Positions 1-8,668 of a stretch of DNA of 64,000 nucleotides are shown one piece after another. Within the stretch, counting starts at the first letter, position 1, and each line of letters opens with the position of its first letter. The translations under genes and the position numbers were made by a program. The notes under the pieces were generated by a model that saw nothing but the letters and a program-made list of their open reading frames with translations, had not been told where the DNA came from and did not search any database. The stretch is taken from contig NZ_CP025086.1 in assembly GCF_004135935.1 (NCBI RefSeq), forward strand, positions 2,046,001 to 2,110,000, given 5' to 3'. The DNA is from Methylovirgula ligni. GTDB lineage: Bacteria > Pseudomonadota > Alphaproteobacteria > Rhizobiales > Beijerinckiaceae.

Positions 1-2
1 AA

Positions 3-1595
3 ACCCAGCTCGGCCTCTATCGTGGCGAGCTCGAAGGGCCGGCCTCGAAATGGCTCGATATCCTGCATCCGTTCGAGCGCGACCGCTATCGCGCCAGCCT
101 TGACACGATGCTCGAGCAAAGGCGCGGGCGCATCAATCAGGAATTCCGCCTGCGCGCCGCGGATGGGCACTATTTCTGGTTCCTGCTCAAGGCCCGTCCC
201 GTCATTGGCCCGGAAGGCGAAGTGATCCGCGTGATCGGCACGCTGGCCGATGTCACCGAGCAGAAGACGGCGCAGACGCGCCTGCTGCACGATGCGGTTC
301 ACGACAATCTCACCGGCCTGCCGAACCGCGAATTGTTCTTCGACCGGCTCGATGCGGCGCTCAAACTCTCGCACACCGATGCGCAAATCCGCCCGACCGT
401 CATCTGCATCGACATCGACCGTTTCAAACATATCAACGAGACGGTCGGCTTTTCAGCCGGGGATTCGATCCTGCTGACCATTGCGCGGCGGCTCGGCCGT
501 ATCCTCAAGCCGCAGGATACGCTGGCGCGGCTGAGCAGCGACCAGTTCGCCGCGGTGGTGATTTCGGAGAGCGAAACGGACCACATCATCGCCATTGCCA
601 ATGTCATCCGCCGCGCCGTCTCGACGCCGGTGACCTTCGGCCAGAACGAAGTGCCGCTCACGGCCTCGATCGGGCTGGCGCTTTTCGATCCGCAATTGCA
701 CGCTAATCGTGAGGACATGCTGAACGATGCCGAGATCGCGGTGCGGCACGGCAAGCGTATCGGCGGCAATCGTATCGAGGTCTTCCGGCCGTCGATGCGC
801 ACCGTGCGCTCCGACCGGCTGACGCTCGAAACGGATCTGCGCCGGGCGCTCGATCGCGGCGAGATGCACATTCTGTTTCAGCCGATTATCCGGCTCGAGG
901 ATCGCACCGTCGCCGGTTTCGAGGCGCTGATGCGCTGGGATCATCCGCGCCTCGGCCGCCTGAGCCCGGCCGAGTTCATTCCCGTCGCGGAGGAGACCGG
1001 CGCCATTGTCGATCTCGGCCTTTTTGCGATGGAACGGACGGCGCGCGAGCTTTCGGCCTGGCAGGCGGCGCTCGATCTCGATCCGCCGCTCTTTGCCAGC
1101 GTCAACATCTCATCGCGGCAATTGCTGCGTCACGATCTGTTGCAGGACGTGCGCGCCGTGCTCTCGCGCTGGAAGATCGCGCGCGGCACGCTGAAGCTCG
1201 AATTGACCGAAGGCCTGGTCATGGAAAACCCGGAATATGCGGCGCAGATTCTGACCCGCATCCATGAATTCGGCGCAGGACTCTGCCTCGATGATTTCGG
1301 CACCGGCTATTCTTCGCTCGCCTATCTGCAGCGCTTCCCCTTCGATACGATCAAGATCGACCGCTCCTTCGTGCATCATAACGGCAAGGGCGCGCGGCCG
1401 ATCATCCTGCGCTCCATCGTGACGCTGGCGCATGATCTCGGCATGGATATCGTCGCGGAAGGCGCGGAGACGGAATCCGACGCGATCGAACTCTCGCAAC
1501 TCGGCTGCGAATATGCGCAGGGCTATGTCTTCGGCCATCCGATGAGCGCGAACGAGGCGCGCAAGCTCGTCGGCGCGGCGCAGGCGGCAGCGTAG
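3..1595 (+). CDS. PAS-GGDEF-EAL cyclic-di-GMP signalling protein (5' end outside window)
   Basis: The reading frame is open from base 3, so the N-terminus lies outside the window. What is visible begins inside a PAS domain (ending in TLADVTEQ), then a GGDEF domain, then an EAL domain at the C-terminus. The GGDEF signature is degenerate (SSDQF), so diguanylate cyclase activity is unlikely. The EAL domain looks intact: EALMRW, the NISSRQL segment, LELTEG, DDFGTGYSS, KIDRSFV and AEGAE are all present. Most likely it is a c-di-GMP phosphodiesterase whose degenerate GGDEF serves as a regulatory, possibly GTP-binding, domain controlled by the PAS sensor. The call is firm at family level; catalytic direction is inferred from motifs. 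Confidence 0.9.
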   Translation, partial: TQLGLYRGELEGPASKWLDILHPFERDRYRASLDTMLEQRRGRINQEFRLRAADGHYFWFLLKARPVIGPEGEVIRVIGTLADVTEQKTAQTRLLHDAVHDNLTGLPNRELFFDRLDAALKLSHTDAQIRPTVICIDIDRFKHINETVGFSAGDSILLTIARRLGRILKPQDTLARLSSDQFAAVVISESETDHIIAIANVIRRAVSTPVTFGQNEVPLTASIGLALFDPQLHANREDMLNDAEIAVRHGKRIGGNRIEVFRPSMRTVRSDRLTLETDLRRALDRGEMHILFQPIIRLEDRTVAGFEALMRWDHPRLGRLSPAEFIPVAEETGAIVDLGLFAMERTARELSAWQAALDLDPPLFASVNISSRQLLRHDLLQDVRAVLSRWKIARGTLKLELTEGLVMENPEYAAQILTRIHEFGAGLCLDDFGTGYSSLAYLQRFPFDTIKIDRSFVHHNGKGARPIILRSIVTLAHDLGMDIVAEGAETESDAIELSQLGCEYAQGYVFGHPMSANEARKLVGAAQAAA

Positions 1596-1618
1596 ACTCT
1601 CTTACATTGATGCGTTTT

Positions 1619-2227
1619 TCAGGCGCGGCCGGACTGGGCGGAGAGGAAGCCCGGATCGATGCCAATCTTGCGCATCGCCATGTCATAGCGGGCGTCAAGC
1701 GGCGTATCGAAGATGAGCCCCGCATCGGCCGGGCAGGTGAGCCAGCCGTTGTTCTGCACCTCGTCCTCAAGCTGGCCGGGAGACCAGCCGGCATAACCGA
1801 GCGCGAGAATGGCGCGATCCGGGCCCGAGCCATGAGCGATAGCCCGCAGAATGTCGATGGTCGCGGTGAGCGACACACCGCCGTCGATCGGCAGGGTCGA
1901 ATTGTCGATATAGAAATCGTTCGAATGCAACACGAAGCCGCGCCCCGCTTCGACCGGGCCGCCACGCAGAACCGGCACGGCGCCCGCCTGCTCCGGCAGG
2001 CGGATCGCTTCGTCCGGCGCGATCACTTCGAGTTGAACGAGGAGTTCGGAAAAGTTCAGGCTCGGCGCGCGGCGATTGATGACGATGCCCATCGCACCCT
2101 CATCGGAATGGGCGCAAAGATAGACGACGCTGCGGGCAAAGCGGTCATCCGTCATGCCGGGCATGGCCAGCAGGAACTGCCCGTCAAAATATTCGCTGTT
2201 TTTGCTCTTCCGCTCGACCGATGCCAT
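1619..2227 (-). CDS. yqgE: YqgE/AlgH family protein (UPF0301)
   Basis: The 202-residue protein has typical UPF0301 signatures: [12 protein letters not shown] near the N-terminus, then [21 protein letters not shown], a GGPVE segment, and [11 protein letters not shown] in the C-terminal half. Length matches the family (about 180-210). The ATG at 2227 is preferred over an upstream ATG at 2275 because an AAGGG ribosome-binding site lies 7 bases before it and the family N-terminus fits. Family function is unresolved; AlgH was linked to alginate regulation in Pseudomonas. It is divergent from the DsbD-like gene at 2360, and the 130-base gap presumably holds both promoters. Confidence 0.9.
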   Translation of the reverse strand: MASVERKSKNSEYFDGQFLLAMPGMTDDRFARSVVYLCAHSDEGAMGIVINRRAPSLNFSELLVQLEVIAPDEAIRLPEQAGAVPVLRGGPVEAGRGFVLHSNDFYIDNSTLPIDGGVSLTATIDILRAIAHGSGPDRAILALGYAGWSPGQLEDEVQNNGWLTCPADAGLIFDTPLDARYDMAMRKIGIDPGFLSAQSGRA

Positions 2228-2359
2228 CACCAGACCCTTACCGATAGCGAAAAACCAGCAGTCGCTTTTTCGCATCCCGTTGCAGGGAACAAATAGGTTC
2301 CAAAGGCCACAATTTCATCTTGCGCCGGTGAGAAAACCGACCAAAAGGTAGGCGCATAC

Positions 2360-3298
2360 ATGTCCGCCGCGATCACACGCAATCTTCGTTCCCATTTTGC
2401 CACGTCCATGTTGGCGCAGGCACGCGACTTTGGCCATCCTCTTTTTTGGCGCCATCCCGGCTTGAAACTCGTCTTCTGCCTTGCGGCACTCGGCATCGCG
2501 TCCGGTCCGGTGAAAGCCGATTCCTTCGCAAGCCCGTGGTCAGGGTCCGCCAGTGATAAGGCACAAATGCGGCTCGTCGCGGGGACGCCGCACATGCCGG
2601 GCGGCTATGTTGCCGCTGCGCAGATAAAGCTTGCCGGGCAGGCGATTACCTATTGGCGTAGTCCCGGCGACGCCGGCGTGCCGCCGACATTCTCGTTCCG
2701 GGGGTCGGAAAATCTTGATTCCGCGCAGGTTGCCTATCCGGCGCCGCAGCGGATCGACGAGCAGGGGCTGCAGGCTTTCGGCTATCGTAGCGGCGTCACC
2801 TTTCCCATCGCCGTGAAGGCGGACGATCCGGCGAAGCCCGTGCGCCTGCGACTGACGCTCGATTATGCGGTCTGCGACAATATTTGTCTGCCGGCCCGCA
2901 GCGCCGCGGAGCTTGTTTTGCCGCAAAGCGGCGCGAGCACGAACGACAATATCATCACGGAGGCCGAGGCACGCGTGCCGATTCCGCTCGCGAAAGATGA
3001 CGTCGCGAAAGAAATTGTGATCACGGCCGATCCGGGGGCGACGTCACTGCGTTGGGTTTTGATCTGGAAGGGAGACGGGCCGGCCGGCGATCTCTTCGCT
3101 GAGGCGCCGGAGGGCTGGGATATCGAAACGCATCGCCTGGCCGATGGCCGGTTTGCACTGGTGGCCGTGCAGCAGCCTTTGAAAGCTCTGCCGCCTCGCG
3201 TGCCGGTGCAATTCACGCTGACCGGCCCGCGAAAATCGTATGTGTTCACGCTCGGCCTTGATTTGCCGGCGCAAGCGTCAACGCTCGGAACCAAATAG
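2360..3298 (+). CDS. DsbD-alpha-like periplasmic thiol:disulfide domain protein
   Basis: The 312-residue product has a hydrophobic export segment around residues 36-53 ending in an Ala-X-Ala-like site (VKADS); the ATG at 2360 leaves a long leader, and a later start near Met17 is possible. The mature part resembles the N-terminal immunoglobulin-like domain of DsbD/ScsB, including the paired cysteines CDNIC (C172, C176) that in DsbD accept electrons from the membrane domain and reduce periplasmic partners. No membrane-embedded or thioredoxin domain is present, so this is a stand-alone alpha domain and its electron donor must be encoded elsewhere. It follows the divergent yqgE and precedes the DUF72 gene by 51 bases. 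Confidence 0.75.
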   Translation: MSAAITRNLRSHFATSMLAQARDFGHPLFWRHPGLKLVFCLAALGIASGPVKADSFASPWSGSASDKAQMRLVAGTPHMPGGYVAAAQIKLAGQAITYWRSPGDAGVPPTFSFRGSENLDSAQVAYPAPQRIDEQGLQAFGYRSGVTFPIAVKADDPAKPVRLRLTLDYAVCDNICLPARSAAELVLPQSGASTNDNIITEAEARVPIPLAKDDVAKEIVITADPGATSLRWVLIWKGDGPAGDLFAEAPEGWDIETHRLADGRFALVAVQQPLKALPPRVPVQFTLTGPRKSYVFTLGLDLPAQASTLGTK

Positions 3299-3349
3299 GC
3301 GGCGCTTTTCGTTCTTGTAGCGGAGCGCAGTCGCCTCCGTGAGGGAAAC

Positions 3350-4249
3350 ATGGCGCAAAAGGCAGAGATCAGGATCGGCATATCCGGCTGGACCTATGCG
3401 CCCTGGCGCGGGCAGTTCTTTCCAAAAGGCCTGCCGCGAAACCGTGAACTCGCCTATGCGAGCACGTTCTTCCGTTCCATCGAGATCAACGGAACATTCT
3501 ACGGCCTGCAGACGCCATCGGCCTACCGCTCCTGGGCGGAGCAGGTGCCGGAGGATTTCGTCTTTGCGGTCAAGGCGCCGCGCTTCATTACCCATATCAA
3601 GCGTGCAAGGGATATTGCGGTACCGGTTGCCAATTTCTTCGCCTCCGGCGTGCTGGCTCTCGGCGCCAGGCTCGGCCCGGTGCTTTGGCAGTTCCCGCCG
3701 AGTTTTCATTTCGATCGAAGCCTGATGGAGGAATTCCTCGCGCTTCTGCCACATGACACAGGCGCAGCCTCGGCGCTCGCGCGCCGGCACGACGATCATT
3801 TGCGGGCGCGAGCCTGGCTCAAGACCGACGCCGTGCGGCCGATCCGCCATGCGGTCGAAATCCGCCACCAGAGCTTCGTCGATCAGGCTTTCGTCGATCT
3901 GCTGCGGGCGCATGATGTCGCGCTCGTCTGTGCCGATACGGTCGCATGGCCGCGGCTCATGGACCTGACCTCGGACTTCGTCTATTGCCGCCTGCACGGT
4001 TCGACGGAACTCTATCGCAGCGGCTATGACGCGGCGGCGCTCGACGAATGGGCGGCGCGCATACGCGCCTGGGCCGATGGAAACCCAATGCATGATGGCG
4101 ACTTCGCCGCGCCGTCCTCGGGGCCGCTGAAGCGCCGCGATGTCTTCGTCTTCTTCGACAATACGGACAAGCTACGCGCCCCGCAGGATGCGCTTGCCTT
4201 GATAAAGAAGCTCGGGCTCGCGCCGGAGCAGGGGGAGCACGCGGCATGA
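3350..4249 (+). CDS. DUF72 family protein
   Basis: This 299-residue protein is recognisable as DUF72 (YecE-like, TIM-barrel) from the N-terminal IRIGISGWTYAPWRGQFFP, the EINGTFYGLQ segment, the VKAPRFITH strand, and the C-terminal DVFVFFDNTD ending. The biochemical role of the family is not established. Its stop codon overlaps the start of udgX by four bases (ATGA, 4246-4249), so the two are translationally coupled. The pairing with a DNA-repair enzyme hints at a nucleic-acid related role, but this is only context. Confidence 0.88.
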   Translation: MAQKAEIRIGISGWTYAPWRGQFFPKGLPRNRELAYASTFFRSIEINGTFYGLQTPSAYRSWAEQVPEDFVFAVKAPRFITHIKRARDIAVPVANFFASGVLALGARLGPVLWQFPPSFHFDRSLMEEFLALLPHDTGAASALARRHDDHLRARAWLKTDAVRPIRHAVEIRHQSFVDQAFVDLLRAHDVALVCADTVAWPRLMDLTSDFVYCRLHGSTELYRSGYDAAALDEWAARIRAWADGNPMHDGDFAAPSSGPLKRRDVFVFFDNTDKLRAPQDALALIKKLGLAPEQGEHAA

Positions 4250-4872
4250 CACGCGTCGAACTGGCGCGTCACTCCCGAGAGCTGCACGAAGCCGCGGCGG
4301 AGGCGGCACATTGCACGCGCTGTTCGCTCTATCGCGATGCGACGCAAGTTGTGTTTGGCGAAGGACCGGTTGGCGCGCCGCTGATGCTGGTCGGCGAACA
4401 ACCGGGCGACAAGGAAGACCTTGCCGGCAAGCCTTTTGTTGGCCCCGCTGGCCGAGTTCTGGACGCGGCCCTTGCGGAAGCTGGTCTCGACCGCGCCTCT
4501 ACCTATGTCACCAATGCGGTCAAGCATTTCAAACATGAGCAGCGCGGCAAATTTCGATTGCATAAGCAGCCGACGCGCGGCGAGGTGCAGGCGTGTCGTT
4601 GGTGGCTGGAGCAGGAACTCACGCTCGTGCAGCCGAAACTTGTCGTCGCGCTGGGCGTGACAGCAGCCCGCGCGTTACTCGAAAAGCCCGTGGTCCTCTC
4701 GCGCTTGCGCGGTCAGGTTCTGGAATTCGAGGGCTACCGCGCCATCGTCACCCTTCACCCGTCCGCGATTTTGCGGATGCGAGACGAGGCGGAAAAGGAC
4801 GCCGCTTTCCGGGGATTGTGCGAGGATCTGCGGTTTGCCGCCAAAATCGCGGGCAAGACCGCGAGCGATTAA
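4246..4872 (+). CDS. udgX: UdgX-type uracil-DNA glycosylase
   Basis: The 208-residue protein has the Fe-S family-4-like UDG layout: an N-terminal CTRC pair (C23, C26), motif A GEQPGDKED (50-58), the motif-B HPS (171-173), and C117 in the cluster-binding region. The R-loop RGKFRLHKQP (100-109) with its histidine (H106) is the feature that separates UdgX from ordinary family-4 enzymes; in characterised UdgX this histidine forms a covalent bond with the uracil-derived site. It is coupled to the upstream DUF72 gene by an ATGA overlap. Role inferred: removal or covalent capture of uracil in DNA. A second, family-5-like UDG lies at 61057-61755. Confidence 0.9.
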   Translation: MTRVELARHSRELHEAAAEAAHCTRCSLYRDATQVVFGEGPVGAPLMLVGEQPGDKEDLAGKPFVGPAGRVLDAALAEAGLDRASTYVTNAVKHFKHEQRGKFRLHKQPTRGEVQACRWWLEQELTLVQPKLVVALGVTAARALLEKPVVLSRLRGQVLEFEGYRAIVTLHPSAILRMRDEAEKDAAFRGLCEDLRFAAKIAGKTASD

Positions 4873-4877
4873 AGCAC

Positions 4878-4906
4878 GTCAGCCGAGGCGCTGGGCCTCG
4901 GCTGAC
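4878..4906. terminator. Bidirectional hairpin between udgX and KGG gene
   Basis: A perfect 12-base-pair stem (4878-4889 with 4895-4906) and a five-base loop sit between two convergent genes. No long T-run follows on either strand, so efficiency is uncertain, but position and strength suggest a shared terminator. Confidence 0.6.
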
Positions 4907-4924
4907 GCGGTCGTTGGCGTGCGT

Positions 4925-5248
4925 TTAGTTGTGCTTGGCGCCGTGAGAGCTTTCACCGCCCTTACGGCCGGCTTCGGCGGCGCGTTCGCGGTCGTTCGCG
5001 AAGTTTCCGCCGGAGACGTGTCCGCCCTTGCGGCCCGCCTCGGCTGCCAGCTCGTGATCCTGCGAAAAGCTGCGCTTTTCGTCCGGCACGCTGGCGCCGC
5101 CCTTGCGGCCGGCCTCCGAAGCTAATTCGTGATCGCGCGAGAAACTGCGCTCTTCCGCAGGCACGCTTGCGCCGCCCTTGCGCGCGATGTCGCGTTGTTT
5201 CTCTTCGTCCATCGAAGCAAAGCCACGGTTCGAGGTCGAATTCGCCAT
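4925..5248 (-). CDS. KGG-repeat general stress protein (GsiB/YciG-like)
   Basis: The 107-residue, very hydrophilic protein contains four copies of an EAGRKGG/IARKGG unit spaced by about 20 residues, two of them embedded in near-identical KGGASVP..SFS.DHELA modules. This is the KGG/GsiB-type stress repeat, predicted to be disordered and seen in desiccation or general-stress proteins. No catalytic residues are expected. It points away from the peroxiredoxin gene at 5470, and the 220-base gap between them should hold both promoters. In alphaproteobacteria such genes are often under EcfG control, but I did not identify a convincing EcfG promoter here. Confidence 0.85.
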   Translation of the reverse strand: MANSTSNRGFASMDEEKQRDIARKGGASVPAEERSFSRDHELASEAGRKGGASVPDEKRSFSQDHELAAEAGRKGGHVSGGNFANDRERAAEAGRKGGESSHGAKHN

Positions 5249-5469
5249 AAGTTTTCTCCCGATTGCTGTTCGAGGGGTGTAGTAACCGCCAGTGAGAACC
5301 GGCTTGCCTCGAAATGCCCATCGGCGCGGGTTGTTCCGAAAGTGAACGAAGCTTAATTTTCAAATGCATCGTCGCGCTTCAGGGTCGCTTCCGGCAGTGA
5401 CGTGAGCAGCCGACTTGAGATTGGCGTGAGAGTCGCTAACTTTAGCCGCGACGAATATGAGGGGCTGAT

Positions 5470-5955
5470 ATGACGCTCAAAATTGGTGATCCGCTACCGC
5501 AAGTCACGTTCACGGTCATGACGGACGATGGTCCGCAGCCGCGGACGACGGATGATATTTTCAAGGGACGGCGCGTCGCGCTCGTGGGCGTGCCTGGCGC
5601 CTTCACGCCCACGTGCTCGCTCAATCACGTCCCCGGCTATATCGAGAAGGAGGCGGAGCTGCGCGCCAAGGGCGTCCAATTGATCGCCGTGACCGCCGTC
5701 AACGACGTCTTCGTGATGGCCGCTTGGGCGAAGTCGCTCGGCGTTGACGATGGTTTCGTCTTCCTGGCCGACGGCAGCGGCGCGTTTGCCAAAGCCACGG
5801 GTCTGACGCTCGACCTCACCGAGCGCGGCCTCGGCCTTCGCTCCCAACGCTACGCCGCGCTCGTCGATGACGGCATCGTGACGGAACTCAATATCGAGCC
5901 CTCGTCGGGCAAGGCGGAGGTCTCCAGCGCCGAGACTCTGCTCGAACAGTTCTGA
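5470..5955 (+). CDS. Peroxiredoxin, Prx5 type
   Basis: The 161-residue protein matches the Prx5 (glutaredoxin/glutathione-coupled) subfamily: the catalytic motif PGAFTPTCS places the peroxidatic cysteine at C49, followed by HVPGYIE and the VNDVFVMAAW segment, and a C-terminal KAEVSSAE. It should reduce H2O2 and organic hydroperoxides in the cytoplasm using thiol donors. Length is typical. It lies divergent from the KGG stress protein, so oxidative or general stress control is plausible, though no operator was identified. Confidence 0.92.
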   Translation: MTLKIGDPLPQVTFTVMTDDGPQPRTTDDIFKGRRVALVGVPGAFTPTCSLNHVPGYIEKEAELRAKGVQLIAVTAVNDVFVMAAWAKSLGVDDGFVFLADGSGAFAKATGLTLDLTERGLGLRSQRYAALVDDGIVTELNIEPSSGKAEVSSAETLLEQF

Positions 5956-6006
5956 TGAAGACGGCTTTGTGAAGGAGCTTTAGCGCGTCGGCCGCGTTTG
6001 AGCTGA

Positions 6007-6720
6007 ATGGATATCCGTTCAGCCATTTTATTCGCGCTCCTTTCCATGGCCTTGTCTTGCAGCGCAGCAAAGTCTGACTCTTCGGCACCGCTGCCGCCCC
6101 CGCGCCCCGCAGGCCTGTCCGCGCCGGCGGCCAAACCAGCAGCGCTGGCGGTTTCGCCAGTCGCCACGCCGGATCCGGCCTGTGCGCGTGTCTTTGCCAG
6201 CAAGCGGCTTATCGTCGCCGCCGCCCCCCCGGTGAGCGGCCCGAACGGCTGCGGCATCGCCGCGCCGGTTACCTTGAAGGCCGTCGTGCTCGCCGATGGA
6301 ACGACAGTTCCATTCGAGCCGCCTTCGCTCATTCGCTGCGATCTCGCCGAGGCGCTTGGCGATTGGGTTCATGACGACGTGGCCCCGGCCGTCCAGCCGG
6401 AGGGCGGGCTCGCCAAGATTCTCGGCTCCGTCGGCTATGAGTGCCGCAACCGCAATCATCTCGCGACGGAAAAGCTCAGCGAGCACGCCAAGGGCAATGC
6501 GGTCGACCTTCGCGGCGTCGTGCTGCGCGACGGGCGGCAGATTCTCATCCAGACGCAAGCCGAAAAACCCGCGTTTCTGGCGCGTCTAAAAGCCAGTGCC
6601 TGCGCGCGGTTCAGGACGGTCCTTGGGCCGGGGTCGGACCCCGCGCATGCGCTTCACCTCCACGTCGATCTGGAACAGCGCCGCAATAATTTTCGCATCT
6701 GCGAATGGAATGTGAACTAG
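6007..6720 (+). CDS. Extensin-like C-terminal domain protein, exported
   Basis: The 237-residue product begins with an N-terminal hydrophobic signal (residues 5-20) followed by a low-complexity Pro/Ala-rich linker to about residue 57. The C-terminal domain is the bacterial extensin-like (PF06904) domain, with conserved cysteines and residues resembling a metallo-carboxypeptidase fold: H160 in SEHAKGNAVDL with D167, and the LHLHVDL segment (H217, H219). These positions would fit a zinc site like that of M15 peptidases, suggesting a cell-wall peptidase role, but activity is inferred. It stands alone between the peroxiredoxin and hprA. Confidence 0.82.
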   Translation: MDIRSAILFALLSMALSCSAAKSDSSAPLPPPRPAGLSAPAAKPAALAVSPVATPDPACARVFASKRLIVAAAPPVSGPNGCGIAAPVTLKAVVLADGTTVPFEPPSLIRCDLAEALGDWVHDDVAPAVQPEGGLAKILGSVGYECRNRNHLATEKLSEHAKGNAVDLRGVVLRDGRQILIQTQAEKPAFLARLKASACARFRTVLGPGSDPAHALHLHVDLEQRRNNFRICEWNVN

Positions 6721-6818
6721 CGTGTCCGCGGAGAACCGCTTAGCTGCGGCGCTTTTCCGACCCGATTGACCTTCCAGGCCCGTCCCCATAAGGAGAGGGC
6801 GAAAAAGGAGAGGCGCCC

Positions 6819-7772
6819 GTGGCTGAGACCCCGCATTACAATATCGTTTTCCTCGACCGCGCGACGATCGGCGTCCCCGTGCGGCAGCCGAATTTCCCGC
6901 ATAGCTACACGGAATATCAGGAGACGGTCGCCGACGAGGTGGTCGAGCGCCTCGCGGATGCCGACATCGCCATCATCAACAAGGTGCAGGTGCGCGCCCC
7001 GAGCCTTGAGAAACTGCCCAAGTTGAAATTGATCGCCGTCGCCGCGACCGGCACCGATTGCGTGGATAAGGCCTATTGCAAGGCGCATGGCATCGCCGTG
7101 TCGAACATCCGCAATTATGCCGACAATACGGTCCCGGAGCATACGCTGGCGCTGATCTTCGCGCTGCGCCGTAGCCTCGTTCCCTATGTGCTCGACGTGC
7201 GCCGCGGCAAATGGCAGACGATCAACCAATTTTGCTATTTCGATCATCCGATCCACGACATCGCCGGTTCGACGCTGGGCCTCATCGGCTATGGCGCACT
7301 TGGCAAGTCGGTCGGCGCCCGCGCCGAGGCTTTGGGCATGAAGGTGATCGCGACGGACCTCTATGATTTTCCCGGCAAGGTCGATCTCGACACCGTCCTG
7401 AAAGAGAGCGATGTCATCTCGCTGCATTGCCCGCTGACAGAGCAGACGCGCAACGTCATCGGCGCTGCCGAACTGAAGAAGATGAAGAACGATGCCGTTC
7501 TCATCAACACTGCGCGCGGCGGCCTTGTCGATGAGAAGGCGCTCGTCGAGGCGTTGAAATCCGGCGAGATCGCCGGTGCGGGTTTCGATGTGCTCACGGT
7601 CGAGCCGCCCAAGAACGGCAATGTCTTGCTCGATGCAGATCTGCCCAATTTGCTGATCACGCCGCATGTCGCCTGGGCAAGCGTCGAGGCGATGACGGGG
7701 CTGTCCAACCAGCTCATCGACAATGTCGAGGCCTGGGTTGCCGGAAAGCCGCGCAACCTCGTGCTCGAATAG
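6819..7772 (+). CDS. hprA: Hydroxypyruvate reductase / D-2-hydroxyacid dehydrogenase
   Basis: The 317-residue enzyme is a D-isomer 2-hydroxyacid dehydrogenase with an NAD(P)-binding GYGALG loop (157-162), catalytic Arg233 (NTARGG), Glu262 (VEPP) and His283 (TPHVAWAS). The N-terminus, the NYADNTVPEH stretch, and the QFCYFDHPIHDIAGSTLG region match, from memory, serine-cycle HprA of Methylobacterium closely, better than a generic GhrB or SerA. It would reduce hydroxypyruvate to D-glycerate in formaldehyde assimilation. Translation starts at GTG 6819, with AAGGAG eight bases upstream. No other serine-cycle gene is adjacent. Family certain; the precise substrate is inferred. Confidence 0.85.
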   Translation: MAETPHYNIVFLDRATIGVPVRQPNFPHSYTEYQETVADEVVERLADADIAIINKVQVRAPSLEKLPKLKLIAVAATGTDCVDKAYCKAHGIAVSNIRNYADNTVPEHTLALIFALRRSLVPYVLDVRRGKWQTINQFCYFDHPIHDIAGSTLGLIGYGALGKSVGARAEALGMKVIATDLYDFPGKVDLDTVLKESDVISLHCPLTEQTRNVIGAAELKKMKNDAVLINTARGGLVDEKALVEALKSGEIAGAGFDVLTVEPPKNGNVLLDADLPNLLITPHVAWASVEAMTGLSNQLIDNVEAWVAGKPRNLVLE

Positions 7773-7819
7773 CGGATATTGGTAGCAGGCGGGCCGGCCC
7801 CTCTCGATAGAGGAAAGGG

Positions 7820-8437
7820 TCAGGCCAGCTTGTTTTCGACGGCGATGCGGACGAGGTCGAGCGGCGTGCGCGCACCGAGCTTGCGCTTGAGCACCGCGCA
7901 GGAATTGGCAACCGTCTTGTAAGACACGTTGATGACCCCGGCGATCTCGGCCATGCTCTTGCCGGCGCGCAGGAGCCGCAAAATCTCCAGTTCGCGCGCA
8001 TTCAGCCCGGTCAGGAAATCGCGCCGGCCCGGATCGAGAAAAGCCAGCTTCTGCGCCATCTCCGGCAACAGGAAGGTCTGCCCCGCCGCGACGGCGCGGA
8101 TCGCGGCGACGAAGCGCGCCGGATCTTCGCACTTGCCGATATAGCCCTTCGCGCCGTTCTCAATCGCGCGCGCGGCGAAAATCGGATCGTCATTCATCGT
8201 GAAGATGATGATCTTCGCCTGCGGGTCGTATTCGAGAATCTGCCGCGTCAGCGCGAAGCCGGACATGCCAGGCAGATTGATGTCGATCACCACGACGTCT
8301 GGCCGTGCTTCGACGTATTTGTCGTAGGCTTGCGCGGAATTCAGCGCATCGATAACCGTAATATCCTCGTAGGGTGACAGCATCGCCCGGCACCCAGAAA
8401 TAATGACCGGGTGATCATCGACGATCAGAACTTGCAT
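7820..8437 (-). CDS. NarL/FixJ-family response regulator
   Basis: The 205-residue protein has an N-terminal receiver domain (VDDHP acidic pocket at the start, phospho-acceptor D52 in VVIDINLPGMSG) and a C-terminal LuxR/GerE helix-turn-helix (LTGLNARELEILRLL..GKSMAEIAGVINVSYKTVANSC). The ATG at 8437 is preferred because the receiver begins directly there; the longer frame reaching 8620 adds unrelated sequence. It is divergent from a HisKA_3 sensor kinase at 8669, which is its likely partner. The neighbouring hprA makes control of methylotrophy genes (as with FlhR/MoxX type regulators) conceivable, but this rests only on position. Confidence 0.9.
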   Translation of the reverse strand: MQVLIVDDHPVIISGCRAMLSPYEDITVIDALNSAQAYDKYVEARPDVVVIDINLPGMSGFALTRQILEYDPQAKIIIFTMNDDPIFAARAIENGAKGYIGKCEDPARFVAAIRAVAAGQTFLLPEMAQKLAFLDPGRRDFLTGLNARELEILRLLRAGKSMAEIAGVINVSYKTVANSCAVLKRKLGARTPLDLVRIAVENKLA

Positions 8438-8668
8438 CTTCTCCAACCCGCCAGCGAAATAACCCGGCGATGTTTCGGCTGGCGATGCGCTCGTGTCAAC
8501 GATTTCCCTTAGATCATAGACGCTTAACAGGGAATATGGGTATAAGGACTGGGTACTGTAGAAAAAGTCATGGCATGTATAGATAACATCCCGGCGGCAT
8601 GAGATTCTTTGAACCTGCAAGCGGGACTCAGGCGCAACCTTGCGTCGCGCAGCTTATGAGGCGTGGTG

